DNA from: Candidatus Treponema merdequi
GTDB taxonomy: Bacteria > Spirochaetota > Spirochaetia > Treponematales > Treponemataceae
Length of the DNA: 64,000 nt
Assembly: GCA_018064525.1 (NCBI GenBank)
Contig: JAGHVB010000040.1
Span: 1-64,000, forward strand
Reading direction: 5' to 3'
In this document: in pieces, positions 34,121 to 43,362 of the stretch
Layout: the number at the start of each line of letters is the position of its first letter
Numbering within the stretch: the first letter of the stretch is position 1
Notes under the pieces: model-generated
Told to the model about the DNA's origin: nothing
Databases searched by the model: none
Seen by the model: only the letters and a program-made list of their open reading frames with translations
Made by a program: the position numbers and the translations under genes

Positions 34121-35098
34121 ATGATGAGTACCCGCGATTTTGAGTGTAAACAAATTGCTTTTGTGTATACCGAAAAAGGGGAAAAAATCAGTTTTAAGAA
34201 TGACAATTTAATTATTACTGATTCTGAGGGGAAAATAAAACATCAGTCAACTTGTTACAGACTTTTTTTGCTTTTTATTTGTGGAGATGCGTGTCTTACA
34301 AGTGGAATTTTGGAGCGTTCAAAAAAGTTTGGATTCAATATTGTTTTTATGAGTTCAAATCTTCGTATAAAAACAATTCTTCCGTCAAAAGCAGAAGGAA
34401 ATGTTTTACTGAGGAAAAGACAATATGCATTAGAAAAAACTGATATTGCGGCTCATGTAATTGCAAATAAAATTCACAATCAGACATTTTTGTTGAAAAA
34501 GAAAAGAAATAAAACGGAGGAAGAAAAACAGAATATTAAAAAACTGGAACAATTTGAAAAAGATGTTTTAAAACCAGATTTAGCTGTTCAGGAAATTATG
34601 GGAATTGAAGGAGTAAGTGCAAAAATTTACTTTGGTGATTTATTCAAAAATCATAACTGGACAGCAAGAAGACCTCGTGTAAAACATGATATTACAAATT
34701 GTCTTATGGATGTTGGCTACACAATTCTATTTAATTTAATAAATGCCCTTTTGGAAATGTATGGCTTTGATGTTTATGTAGGAATTTTACATACACAGTT
34801 TTTTCACAGAAAATCTTTAGTTTGCGATTTGGAAGAACCTTTCAGACCAATTATTGATGCAGCTTTAATTAAAGCAATGAATTTAGGTCAGATAAATGAA
34901 AAGGATTTCTGGAAAAATCAGGAACAATATATTTTGCCATGGAAAAATTCTGCACCGTATGTAGAGATTTTTATAAAAGCTTTGATGGAATATAAAAATG
35001 AAATTTTTATTTATTTGCAGTCGTTTTATCGTGCTTTTATGAGAGATAAATCTGCCTGTGATTTTCCAAATTTTTATATGGATGAGGAGGATGAATAA
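34121..35098 (+). CDS. cas1: Cas1 integrase
   Basis: Metal-dependent integrase that inserts new spacers together with Cas2. The 325-residue protein has the active-site glutamate in GIEGVSAKIYF (E163), the histidine in GILHTQFFHRKS (H224) and the acidic cluster DLEEPFRP (from residue 236). An N-terminal beta domain precedes the alpha-helical catalytic domain. SD GAAGGAG lies before the first of two consecutive ATGs. The stop codon overlaps the cas2 start codon (TAATG). Confidence 0.96.
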   Translation: MMSTRDFECKQIAFVYTEKGEKISFKNDNLIITDSEGKIKHQSTCYRLFLLFICGDACLTSGILERSKKFGFNIVFMSSNLRIKTILPSKAEGNVLLRKRQYALEKTDIAAHVIANKIHNQTFLLKKKRNKTEEEKQNIKKLEQFEKDVLKPDLAVQEIMGIEGVSAKIYFGDLFKNHNWTARRPRVKHDITNCLMDVGYTILFNLINALLEMYGFDVYVGILHTQFFHRKSLVCDLEEPFRPIIDAALIKAMNLGQINEKDFWKNQEQYILPWKNSAPYVEIFIKALMEYKNEIFIYLQSFYRAFMRDKSACDFPNFYMDEEDE

Positions 35099-35373
35099 TG
35101 CTTCTTGTAAGTTATGATATTGCAAATGATAAAGTTAGAACTAAATTTGCAAAATTTCTTTCAAAGTTTGGATTCAGATTGCAATATTCTGTTTTTGAAA
35201 TTCATAACAGTGAAACAGTTTTAGGGAATATTCAAAATGAAATTGAAAATATTTATATGAAGACCTTTACAGAAGAAGATTCTGTGATTATATTTAACTT
35301 ATCAGCAACTTGTACAAAAACCTGTTACGGTTATGCCAAAAATGAAGAAACCGATGTTTTTGTAATAACATAA
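35098..35373 (+). CDS. cas2: Cas2
   Basis: Small dimeric ferredoxin-fold protein that holds the two Cas1 dimers in the integration complex. It has 91 residues, the usual size, with the N-terminal strand and aspartate LLVSYDIANDKVRTKF and the later FRLQYSVFEIHN. SD GAGGAGGA overlaps the end of cas1. A degenerate copy of the CRISPR repeat starts at the base after the stop codon. Confidence 0.95.
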   Translation: MLLVSYDIANDKVRTKFAKFLSKFGFRLQYSVFEIHNSETVLGNIQNEIENIYMKTFTEEDSVIIFNLSATCTKTCYGYAKNEETDVFVIT

Positions 35374-35404
35374 GTTTGAAACAAAAAAATCCTACTGTTG
35401 TAGG
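35374..35404 (+). repeat. Solitary degenerate CRISPR repeat after cas2
   Basis: This 31-base copy opens GTTTGAAAC (array repeat: GTTTCAAAC) and ends with the stem-loop CCTAC-TGTT-GTAGG, the same loop with one compensating change in the closing pair. The AT-rich middle is about five bases shorter. It lies about 120 bases from the first array repeat and is followed by a unique A-rich stretch. It could be processed into a crRNA-like RNA or be a fossil array end. Confidence 0.65.
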
Positions 35405-35525
35405 TAAAAATTGCAAACCCCTGGTCTTACTGTAAAAATTGGAGTAAAAAATGAAGAAAAATGCCAGTTTTAACGTAATATTTGCGAAATACAGTAACAA
35501 AAAGAACTGTTTAGCAACGACAGGG
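35405..35525 (+). promoter_or_regulatory. CRISPR leader
   Basis: An AT-rich stretch of 121 bases between the solitary repeat and the first array repeat. Its boundaries carry matching inverted sequences: AAACCCCTG at 35414-35422 and CAGGGGTTT at 35521-35529, the latter crossing into repeat 1. A pre-crRNA promoter is expected here; TACAGT near 35491 is a possible -10 box but I see no certain -35. A 28-codon frame with GGAG upstream (35451-35537) ends inside repeat 1 and is probably chance. Confidence 0.6.
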
Positions 35526-38500
35526 GTTTCAAACTAGATTTAAATTTCTACTGTTGTAGATCGAGTGCGTTACCATTCCAGCAGAAAGGTTTCAAACTAG
35601 ATTTAAATTTCTACTGTTGTAGATATAATGGTTGGGATACATCAGGCGAATGTTTCAAACTAGATTTAAATTTCTACTGTTGTAGATTGTACAAGAAGAA
35701 ACATAATGCGATTGGTTTCAAACTAGATTTAAATTTCTACTGTTGTAGATCCACGAAGTGTTCCGACTGGGGTTTGGTGTTTCAAACTAGATTTAAATTT
35801 CTACTGTTGTAGATCATACGCTTTAAAAACATTATCCATTCTGTTTCAAACTAGATTTAAATTTCTACTGTTGTAGATTGTTGACGATAACCAAGAAAAA
35901 ACCTGTTTCAAACTAGATTTAAATTTCTACTGTTGTAGATATTAGCTGGAAAGCAGGCTGGCGGAGAGTTTCAAACTAGATTTAAATTTCTACTGTTGTA
36001 GATTCATTGTAAACTTGCGATTAATGCCCTGGTTTCAAACTAGATTTAAATTTCTACTGTTGTAGATATAACGGTTGGGATACTTCTGGAGAAGTTTCAA
36101 ACTAGATTTAAATTTCTACTGTTGTAGATTTAAGCGGTGTTTCCCGTGCTATGAAGTTTCAAACTAGATTTAAATTTCTACTGTTGTAGATAAAATATTC
36201 CTAGTACTTATTCTAATTGTTTCAAACTAGATTTAAATTTCTACTGTTGTAGATAAGATAAAAAAACGGTTATTCATAAGTTTCAAACTAGATTTAAATT
36301 TCTACTGTTGTAGATAAAGCACAAGGACGTAGATATAAGTATTGTTTCAAACTAGATTTAAATTTCTACTGTTGTAGATTTGGAAAGGTAGCGAGGAAGT
36401 AAAATAGTTTCAAACTAGATTTAAATTTCTACTGTTGTAGATACTTACAAGAGAAAACATAATGCAATTGGTTTCAAACTAGATTTAAATTTCTACTGTT
36501 GTAGATTCAATGGTATGAAGACCATATGTATGGTTTCAAACTAGATTTAAATTTCTACTGTTGTAGATGTAGAATGATTCATTGCATACACCGTGTTTCA
36601 AACTAGATTTAAATTTCTACTGTTGTAGATTTTATAAGGCCGTGTTTTCTGATTATTGTTTCAAACTAGATTTAAATTTCTACTGTTGTAGATCGAACGA
36701 GTAAAAACACTATGCAAGGTTTCAAACTAGATTTAAATTTCTACTGTTGTAGATAGTCATACCATCCAACTCATCTACAAGTTTCAAACTAGATTTAAAT
36801 TTCTACTGTTGTAGATTGGGAATCTGGTTTTCTTTGAAAAAAAGTTTCAAACTAGATTTAAATTTCTACTGTTGTAGATCAGTATGACGGCTTTTTACAA
36901 CTCTATTGTTTCAAACTAGATTTAAATTTCTACTGTTGTAGATAAAACAGCTATTTTGGGTTTTAAAAAGTTTCAAACTAGATTTAAATTTCTACTGTTG
37001 TAGATACCCTGTTCATTGCTTGTCATACCAAATGTTTCAAACTAGATTTAAATTTCTACTGTTGTAGATATTGAGATGTATACTGAACTTAAAACTAGTT
37101 TCAAACTAGATTTAAATTTCTACTGTTGTAGATACTTCATCATCAATTTTTTGCATTTGTGTTTCAAACTAGATTTAAATTTCTACTGTTGTAGATTTGA
37201 GATGGTTGACAAGCTTTTGTCTGTTTCAAACTAGATTTAAATTTCTACTGTTGTAGATAAAAAATGTTTGATGATGCTGTTGATGGTTTCAAACTAGATT
37301 TAAATTTCTACTGTTGTAGATAAAATTAATTCGTCCATTACCATTCCTGTTTCAAACTAGATTTAAATTTCTACTGTTGTAGATACCTGTTTTGTCTGTC
37401 CTGGCTGAACTGTTTCAAACTAGATTTAAATTTCTACTGTTGTAGATATTTGTGACGGACGGACAATTAGTAGAGTTTCAAACTAGATTTAAATTTCTAC
37501 TGTTGTAGATTCGAAAATCTTCCGGAAGAAAGAATGTTTCAAACTAGATTTAAATTTCTACTGTTGTAGATCAGAAACAGAAATTACAGAATGGAGGTTT
37601 CAAACTAGATTTAAATTTCTACTGTTGTAGATACGAACCCAAACATGACCGTTGAAAAGTTTCAAACTAGATTTAAATTTCTACTGTTGTAGATTTCTTG
37701 AAGCGTCCGCCCTGCAAAGTGGTTTCAAACTAGATTTAAATTTCTACTGTTGTAGATCTTTACTGGACTGATGATTCAAGAGGAGTTTCAAACTAGATTT
37801 AAATTTCTACTGTTGTAGATATGATTTGTTAGAGTTCAATGAAAAATGTTTCAAACTAGATTTAAATTTCTACTGTTGTAGATATAAGCTGGTCTACAAA
37901 GCTGAAAAGGTTTCAAACTAGATTTAAATTTCTACTGTTGTAGATGTATTTTCGTTTTGCTTCACGGCATTGTTTCAAACTAGATTTAAATTTCTACTGT
38001 TGTAGATTAGTTAGCATTCAATATGTTGGCTCGTTTCAAACTAGATTTAAATTTCTACTGTTGTAGATAGTATCCATTTTTTCAGTAACCATATAGTTTC
38101 AAACTAGATTTAAATTTCTACTGTTGTAGATAAGACTGATGTTCTGAATTCCGCTGAAGTTTCAAACTAGATTTAAATTTCTACTGTTGTAGATACTTAT
38201 TATTAAGAGTAATATGAAAATGTTTCAAACTAGATTTAAATTTCTACTGTTGTAGATACGGGTGTGATCATTTTATTTCGGTAAGTTTCAAACTAGATTT
38301 AAATTTCTACTGTTGTAGATAAGGTGTATATCACCCTATTGTTTTAGTTTCAAACTAGATTTAAATTTCTACTGTTGTAGATTTTGACTGTTCCTGCGCC
38401 GCTTTAGATGTTTCAAACTAGATTTAAATTTCTACTGTTGTAGATATGAACGGCAAAAACACCGACCCCGATGTTTCAAACTAGATTTAAATTTCTACTG

Positions 38501-39639
38501 TTGTAGATATTCCGTTGATTGTCTGTTCCGGAAATGTTTCAAACTAGATTTAAATTTCTACTGTTGTAGATTTGAAAAGCGCGCGAACAGAACAATGTTT
38601 CAAACTAGATTTAAATTTCTACTGTTGTAGATGTACTTCTTCTCCCCACCATTTCCAAAGTTTCAAACTAGATTTAAATTTCTACTGTTGTAGATCTGAG
38701 ATGTATAACGAATTGAAAATCGTTTCAAACTAGATTTAAATTTCTACTGTTGTAGATCAGAAGAATGTTTCGAGTGTATTAGAGTTTCAAACTAGATTTA
38801 AATTTCTACTGTTGTAGATTCAGTATGGCACATTTCAATTCCAATAGTTTCAAACTAGATTTAAATTTCTACTGTTGTAGATCTGTACCGATGTTATTTC
38901 CTGAATAGGGTTTCAAACTAGATTTAAATTTCTACTGTTGTAGATTTTTAAACGGATTTTCAATCTCCGAAGTAGTTTCAAATTAGATTTAAATTTCTAC
39001 TGTTGTAGATCTAAGCATCAGCGCATAAATGCGAAGAGTTTCAAACTAGATTTAAATTTCTACTGTTGTAGATTTGGCTTGAACCTTACGGGCGCAAGGT
39101 TTCAAACTAGATTTAAATTTCTACTGTTGTAGATGGATTCCGAGCGGTCAAGCCCGATACTGTTTCAAACTAGATTTAAATTTCTACTGTTGTAGATTTT
39201 CTGCATATTCTGTATGCGAATGTCGTTTCAAACTAGATTTAAATTTCTACTGTTGTAGATGCAAGTGAAATTATAAAGGATTTTGAAAGTTTCAAACTAG
39301 ATTTAAATTTCTACTGTTGTAGATCGTGTGTAGTAGTTCCCGTTCGAGGTGGTTTCAAACTAGATTTAAATTTCTACTGTTGTAGATGTAAGTTTTACAA
39401 TCCAATAAATCTGTGTTTCAAACTAGATTTAAATTTCTACTGTTGTAGATATTCTTAATTCTTTCAGCGTGCTGTAGTTTCAAACTAGATTTAAATTTCT
39501 ACTGTTGTAGATTCATATATCAGGATAGTACCAACTTTATGTTTCAAACTAAATTTAAATTTCTACTGTTGTAGATGCCATATTAATGACAAGAAGGGAA
39601 ATAGTTTCAAACTAGATTTAAATTTCTACTGTTTTAATT
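35526..39639 (+). CRISPR. Type V-A CRISPR array, 66 repeats and 65 spacers
   Basis: The repeat is 36 bases, opens GTTTCAAACTAG and ends TTTCTACTGTTGTAGAT, the Cas12a-type 3' stem-loop. By hand count there are 66 repeats and 65 spacers of 25-29 bases, mostly 27. Repeats are nearly identical. The exceptions are all at the far end: repeat 56 (38975, one C to T), repeat 65 (39541, one G to A) and repeat 66 (39604), which loses the canonical last six bases. That places the growing end next to cas2. Three spacer pairs are similar to each other (see findings). Confidence 0.99.
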
Positions 39640-39715
39640 TTTTATAATTAAAAATTAGTTTATGTAAAGACAGAAAATTTATTTAGTTTCAGATGTCGAC
39701 ATCTCAACATCCCAT

Positions 39716-40300
39716 CTAAAAAATCCCTTTCTTAAACACATACGTCTTATACTCTTCCTCCGGCCTTGAAAATGCATCGTATGTTCCTTCTTCGACAAGT
39801 TCGTAGCCGTGGTTAAAGTAGAAGTCCACATTGCAGTCGCAGTCGGTCCAGAGGTACATGTTTTTAAAGCCGCGTGATTTGTAAAAGGCGATTGTTTCGT
39901 CGAGGATTTTTTTGCCTTCGCCTTTTGCGATGCTTACAAAGAGGCTCAGTTTTACGTCTGAATCTGTCATGTAAGAAAAAGTTTTCTGGTCCATCATTGA
40001 AAGATAGTCACGGCTGACGCCGAGAATTTTTTTTTCTTTATCTGTGGAATTTTCGAAAACTTTTTTGAGCCATTCGCCGGCGCTGTTTGTTTCATTTTTT
40101 GTTTCGGAAAAGGTCACGGCTAAAAGTCTGCCGCCGTCTGTGTGCATAAACTGCATGTCGTTGTCTGCGCCGTTCTGTCTTACGATTGCTTCGGCGTAAA
40201 GTTTTTTAAAATCGTCTGATGCGTCTTGCGGTGTCCAGATTGGTTTTACGCGTTCAACAATCTGCGGAATATATTTTGAGTTGAATTTTTCAAGTGCCAT
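39716..40300 (-). CDS. GNAT-family acetyltransferase
   Basis: A 194-residue protein whose C-terminal half fits the GNAT fold: a strand LSLFVSIAKGEGKKILDETI (acetyl-CoA-binding loop of the type R/Q-x-x-G-x-G/A, here KGEGKK, near residue 128) and MYLWTDCDCNVDFYFNHGYELVEEG. The substrate is unknown. It lies three bases after the end of a gene of unknown function that is transcribed in the same direction, and close to the distal end of the CRISPR array. Confidence 0.75.
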   Translation of the reverse strand: MALEKFNSKYIPQIVERVKPIWTPQDASDDFKKLYAEAIVRQNGADNDMQFMHTDGGRLLAVTFSETKNETNSAGEWLKKVFENSTDKEKKILGVSRDYLSMMDQKTFSYMTDSDVKLSLFVSIAKGEGKKILDETIAFYKSRGFKNMYLWTDCDCNVDFYFNHGYELVEEGTYDAFSRPEEEYKTYVFKKGIF

Positions 40301-40303
40301 ATT

Positions 40304-40726
40304 CTATTCTTCCAAATCTTCAAAGTTTGAGTTAATGTTTATTTTTTTAGTTTCATTTCGTTTTTTGATTTTTGTTTTTTTGCTTCCACCGGAATTTAAA
40401 TCGCCTGTTGTTAAAATGCTCATTGATTTTTCAGAAGCCTGTCTTCGTCTTTTTGCTTCAAGTGGAATTTCAAAAGGCGCATTTTCTTTTTTAATCAGAA
40501 TTTCATTTACAGAATTAATGTGAATTGAATAAAAGATATTCTGATTCTGTAATTCTTCTGTTACTGTAAGGATGTCATTAAGTGAAATTCCTGCTTTCTT
40601 TTTTGAATCAAGCTTTATGTTTTCACGGACTTTTTTTGCAAGAATAAATTCTGTAAAAGATGTTTTTTCGGACATCTGGTTAAATGCTTTTAAAATTTCT
40701 GTTTGAATTGGTGTAAGGTTACTCAT
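40304..40726 (-). CDS. Hypothetical basic protein
   Basis: A 140-residue soluble protein I do not recognise. Residues 1-80 are likely folded (LTPIQTEILKAFNQMSEKTS, then a helical NDILTVTEELQNQNIF), possibly a winged-helix-like unit. The last 50 residues are lysine-rich, ending KKTKIKKRNETKK. Charge and size would fit a nucleic-acid-binding protein, but that is inference. The GNAT gene follows after three bases. Confidence 0.55.
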   Translation of the reverse strand: MSNLTPIQTEILKAFNQMSEKTSFTEFILAKKVRENIKLDSKKKAGISLNDILTVTEELQNQNIFYSIHINSVNEILIKKENAPFEIPLEAKRRRQASEKSMSILTTGDLNSGGSKKTKIKKRNETKKININSNFEDLEE

Positions 40727-40737
40727 AATAAAAAAGA

Positions 40738-40762
40738 GGGTCTTTCTGTTATTGAAAGACCC
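40738..40762 (-). terminator. nagB terminator
   Basis: GGGTCTTTC / GAAAGACCC, a perfect 9-bp stem, followed on the minus strand by CTCTTTTTTATT. It ends nagB and separates it from the next minus-strand gene. Confidence 0.85.
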
Positions 40763-40792
40763 GTTGTTTGTTAAATCAAATAATTTGATTAT

Positions 40793-41596
40793 TTAGATTG
40801 CATTGTCAAAGTTGTTTTTTTCAATGTCTTTGAAATATTTTACAGTTCCAACTTTGAGTTCATCTGTTGCGTCATCGTCACAAACGATAACTGCATTTTC
40901 GTGCATCTGCAAAGCAGAAACTGTCCACATCTGGCTGATTCCTTCTTCGACTGCATGTTTGAGGGCAGTTGCCTTGTTGTGGCCTGTGATAAGAATCATT
41001 ACTTCATCAGAATCGCATACTGTTCCAACACCAACTGTTAATGCTGTTTTTGGAACTTTGTTAACGTCGTGGTCAAAGAAGCGGCTGTTAACGATGATTG
41101 TGTCCTGTGTGAGTGCCATTTCGCGTGTACGGCTTTTAAGTGAACTTCCTGGTTCGTTAAAAGCGATATGTCCGTCGCAACCAACTCCACCCATGAAAAG
41201 TCTGATTCCACCGGCTGCTTTGATTGCTTTTTCGTAGTCTTCACATTCTTTTTTAAGGTCTTTTGCATTTCCATTTAAGATGTGAACATTTTCTTTTTTA
41301 ATATTTATTTGGCTGAAGAAGTTATCCCACATAAAGCGGTGATAGCTTTCCGGATGGTCTTCTGAAATGCCGACGTATTCATCCATGTTGAATGTAACAA
41401 CGTTCTCGAAAGAGACCTTTCCAGCCTTATACAAATTGATAAGTTCTTTGTAAGTTCCAAGCGGAGTAGATCCTGTTGGAAGCCCAATTACAAAAGGTTT
41501 GTCTTTTGTAGGTTTTGCTTCATTGATGCGTGAAGCAATGTGGTTTGCTGCCCATTTAGAGACAGTGTCATAATCAGGTCTGATTATTACTCTCAT
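40793..41596 (-). CDS. nagB: Glucosamine-6-phosphate deaminase
   Basis: Converts glucosamine 6-phosphate to fructose 6-phosphate and ammonia, the last step in using amino sugars. The 267-residue protein shows the family motifs [15 protein letters not shown] (near residue 40), [21 protein letters not shown] (near 68), [18 protein letters not shown] (near 135) with the active-site histidine, and the ring-opening region near [13 protein letters not shown] (near 200). Length is normal. The SD is AGGAG, 6 bases before ATG. A structured leader precedes it and a terminator follows. Confidence 0.96.
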   Translation of the reverse strand: MRVIIRPDYDTVSKWAANHIASRINEAKPTKDKPFVIGLPTGSTPLGTYKELINLYKAGKVSFENVVTFNMDEYVGISEDHPESYHRFMWDNFFSQINIKKENVHILNGNAKDLKKECEDYEKAIKAAGGIRLFMGGVGCDGHIAFNEPGSSLKSRTREMALTQDTIIVNSRFFDHDVNKVPKTALTVGVGTVCDSDEVMILITGHNKATALKHAVEEGISQMWTVSALQMHENAVIVCDDDATDELKVGTVKYFKDIEKNNFDNAI

Positions 41597-41665
41597 ATTA
41601 TTCTCCTAGCCGCACACAGCGGCACGAATACCGCGTGCGCATCACGGAGGGTATTCTCACGGGAT
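41597..41665 (-). promoter_or_regulatory. Structured RNA leader of nagB (possible riboswitch or attenuator)
   Basis: On the minus strand, GAATACC and GGTATTC (41656-41650, 41632-41626) can form a 7-bp stem with an inner CGTG/CACG hairpin. A separate GCCGC-TGTGT-GCGGC hairpin (41623-41609) ends two bases before the SD AGGAG. I do not recognise a known riboswitch class. The structure is GC-rich in an AT-rich region. Confidence 0.55.
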
Positions 41666-41727
41666 TTAAGTATAAAAAAAATGGTTTTTTTTGTAAATAA
41701 ATTTAGATAAAAAAAATAAAAAAAAAT

Positions 41728-41762
41728 CGGGCAGCCAAAACTGATATCATTCTGGCTGCCCG
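41728..41762 (-). terminator. Terminator after the second thyX
   Basis: CGGGCAGCCA / TGGCTGCCCG, a perfect 10-bp stem with a 15-base loop, followed on the minus strand by a long T-rich tract. Confidence 0.88.
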
Positions 41763-41807
41763 GATATATGAACTGTTTTAAGAAGTTATATCTTGTGTAA
41801 TGTTAGG

Positions 41808-42509
41808 TTATTTGTTCTTTTTCCACTGTTCAACAGCTTCGAGCATTTCGGCTTTTGAGATTTTTCTTCCGCATGAATGGTCTTCGTCACAGTAACCGAC
41901 AGCTTCGCATTTTGGAACAAAAAGGTTATCACAGATCCATTCCCATTCTGGAGAAAAAACGCGAAGTTTTTCTTTAAGTTCGACAGAAAGTGCGCGGATT
42001 TCTTTGTAAGCTCTTGTGCAGAGGCGCATGTTCATAAAATGCATGAGGGCTCTGAGGTTGATTTTCCAGACGATTTTTGTTTCCATTCCAAGTGGAAGAA
42101 TGTTTGCGGCGTCTTCTTTTGGATAACCGAGTTCTTCGAGTTTTGTGTATGTGTTCATGATTGAGTCGAGGCCTTCTTTGTAAACTTCGCGGGCTTCGTC
42201 TTTGAACGGATAGTAAAATTCTTTTTCTGTGTCCATTGATTTTGCATCAACGTATCTTGTGGAACTCTGAAGTCTTGTTGTTCCGATGATGTGAGTATAG
42301 AGCTCTCTGATACAGCGGGCAGAGTAGCCGTCAACGATGCAGAAAACATCAGGATATTCTGCAGTTCTTGTGTGACCACTTCTGATACATGCTTTTGCAC
42401 GTTTGATGTTTTTTTCTTTATCATCAACAGGACTGTTCCAGCAGATTCCGGCGCAGTAACCGATTGTGTTCAATGGTTCTTTGTCTGTGTTTGGTAAAAT
42501 TGTAATCAT
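41808..42509 (-). CDS. Divergent ThyX-family protein
   Basis: A 233-residue member of the ThyX superfamily. The region corresponding to the ThyX motif reads THIIGTTRLQSSTRYV (near residue 71), keeping the S-x-R-Y end but not the RHR of the gene at 15332. The downstream KINLRALMHFMNMRLCTRAYKEIRALS (near 150) matches the conserved dUMP/FAD-binding part. The C-terminus has cysteines (VPKCEAVGYCDEDHSCGR) that could bind metal. It is either an active ThyX with altered chemistry or a related flavoenzyme. SD GGAG precedes ATG. Confidence 0.75.
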   Translation of the reverse strand: MITILPNTDKEPLNTIGYCAGICWNSPVDDKEKNIKRAKACIRSGHTRTAEYPDVFCIVDGYSARCIRELYTHIIGTTRLQSSTRYVDAKSMDTEKEFYYPFKDEAREVYKEGLDSIMNTYTKLEELGYPKEDAANILPLGMETKIVWKINLRALMHFMNMRLCTRAYKEIRALSVELKEKLRVFSPEWEWICDNLFVPKCEAVGYCDEDHSCGRKISKAEMLEAVEQWKKNK

Positions 42510-42597
42510 AAAATGGTCTCCAGTTTTTTAATTATACAATGAGATTTTTTTAATCTCAACATCTGTTTTGATTTAATAAAAAAGATTCAGCTTTAAT

Positions 42598-43362
42598 TTA
42601 CATCTGTGTCGGGCAGTCGATAAATTCTACTTCAATCTTTTTTTCTTTTGCAAGTTTCTGCATCACAAGCTGAACTCCGACAGTTTCTGTCTGATAGTGT
42701 CCGCCTGCAATTACATTAATTTTACTTTCTTTTATAAAGTGATAAAGTTCGTGATTCATTTCTCCTGTGATGAATAAATCAAGACCTTCTTTAACAGCTT
42801 CTTCAACATCATCGGCTGCTCCCCCGGAACAGATTCCGACTGTCTTTATGTCTTTTTTTCCAAAGTTCAAGACATGCATCGGTTTTTCGCCGCATAAAAC
42901 TTTTTCTGCTATTTCATCAATCGACATCGCTTTTTTTAAAGTTCCCTTTACGCCGATATCCATTCCGCGCCATGTTGCAAACGGTTTTATTTTTGTAAGT
43001 GCAATTCGTGATGCAAGGCCATAATTGTTTCCGTTTGGATTATTTGCATCAAGTGGAATGTGATAAGAAATGAGTGCGAGGTCGTTATCAAAAAAAGTTT
43101 TGATTCTTGTGTAATGATTTTTTGTGATAGTTTCGCATCCGCCCCAGAAAAGTCCGTGATGTGTAAAAAGAACATCAGCTTTACATTCTGCAGCAAGTCT
43201 TGCGGTTTCTTCTGAAGCGTCTACGGCAAAAGCAACCTTTTTAATTTTTTTTGAATCAGGATTTGAATTTTGAATTTGAATTCCATTGAGCGCAATGTCG
43301 TTTGAATAATTTTCTTTTTTTAAAAATGAATTAAAGTATTCATCAAGTTCATATAATGTCAT
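42598..43362 (-). CDS. Nif3-like dinuclear metal centre protein
   Basis: A 254-residue NIF3/YbgI-family protein; such proteins form hexamers with two metal ions per subunit. Motifs: DVLFTHHGLFWGG (metal histidines near residue 66), LISYHIPLDAN (histidine near 97), and the C-terminal GGHYQTETVGVQ (near 221). The biochemical role of the family remains unsettled (GTP cyclohydrolase-related or RNA-related proposals). It overlaps the upstream membrane-protein gene by four bases, so the two are cotranscribed. Confidence 0.88.
   Translation of the reverse strand: MTLYELDEYFNSFLKKENYSNDIALNGIQIQNSNPDSKKIKKVAFAVDASEETARLAAECKADVLFTHHGLFWGGCETITKNHYTRIKTFFDNDLALISYHIPLDANNPNGNNYGLASRIALTKIKPFATWRGMDIGVKGTLKKAMSIDEIAEKVLCGEKPMHVLNFGKKDIKTVGICSGGAADDVEEAVKEGLDLFITGEMNHELYHFIKESKINVIAGGHYQTETVGVQLVMQKLAKEKKIEVEFIDCPTQM

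Noticed and set aside
35451-35537. A 28-codon frame in the CRISPR leader with GGAG before its ATG
   Set aside because: It ends inside the first repeat and its composition is like the leader. It would change with each leader variant. Nothing supports translation.
39640-39715. A transposon or further repeats after the last CRISPR repeat
   Set aside because: The sequence is short, AT-rich and unique; I see no inverted repeats or gene.
40803-41237. A 144-codon plus-strand frame opposite nagB
   Set aside because: It is the mirror of a well-conserved gene and has a serine-rich shadow composition.
41668-41727. A long A/T-rich stretch as a possible origin-type element upstream of nagB
   Set aside because: It is the T-rich tail of the thyX-like terminator plus a spacer; there are no DnaA-box-like repeats.
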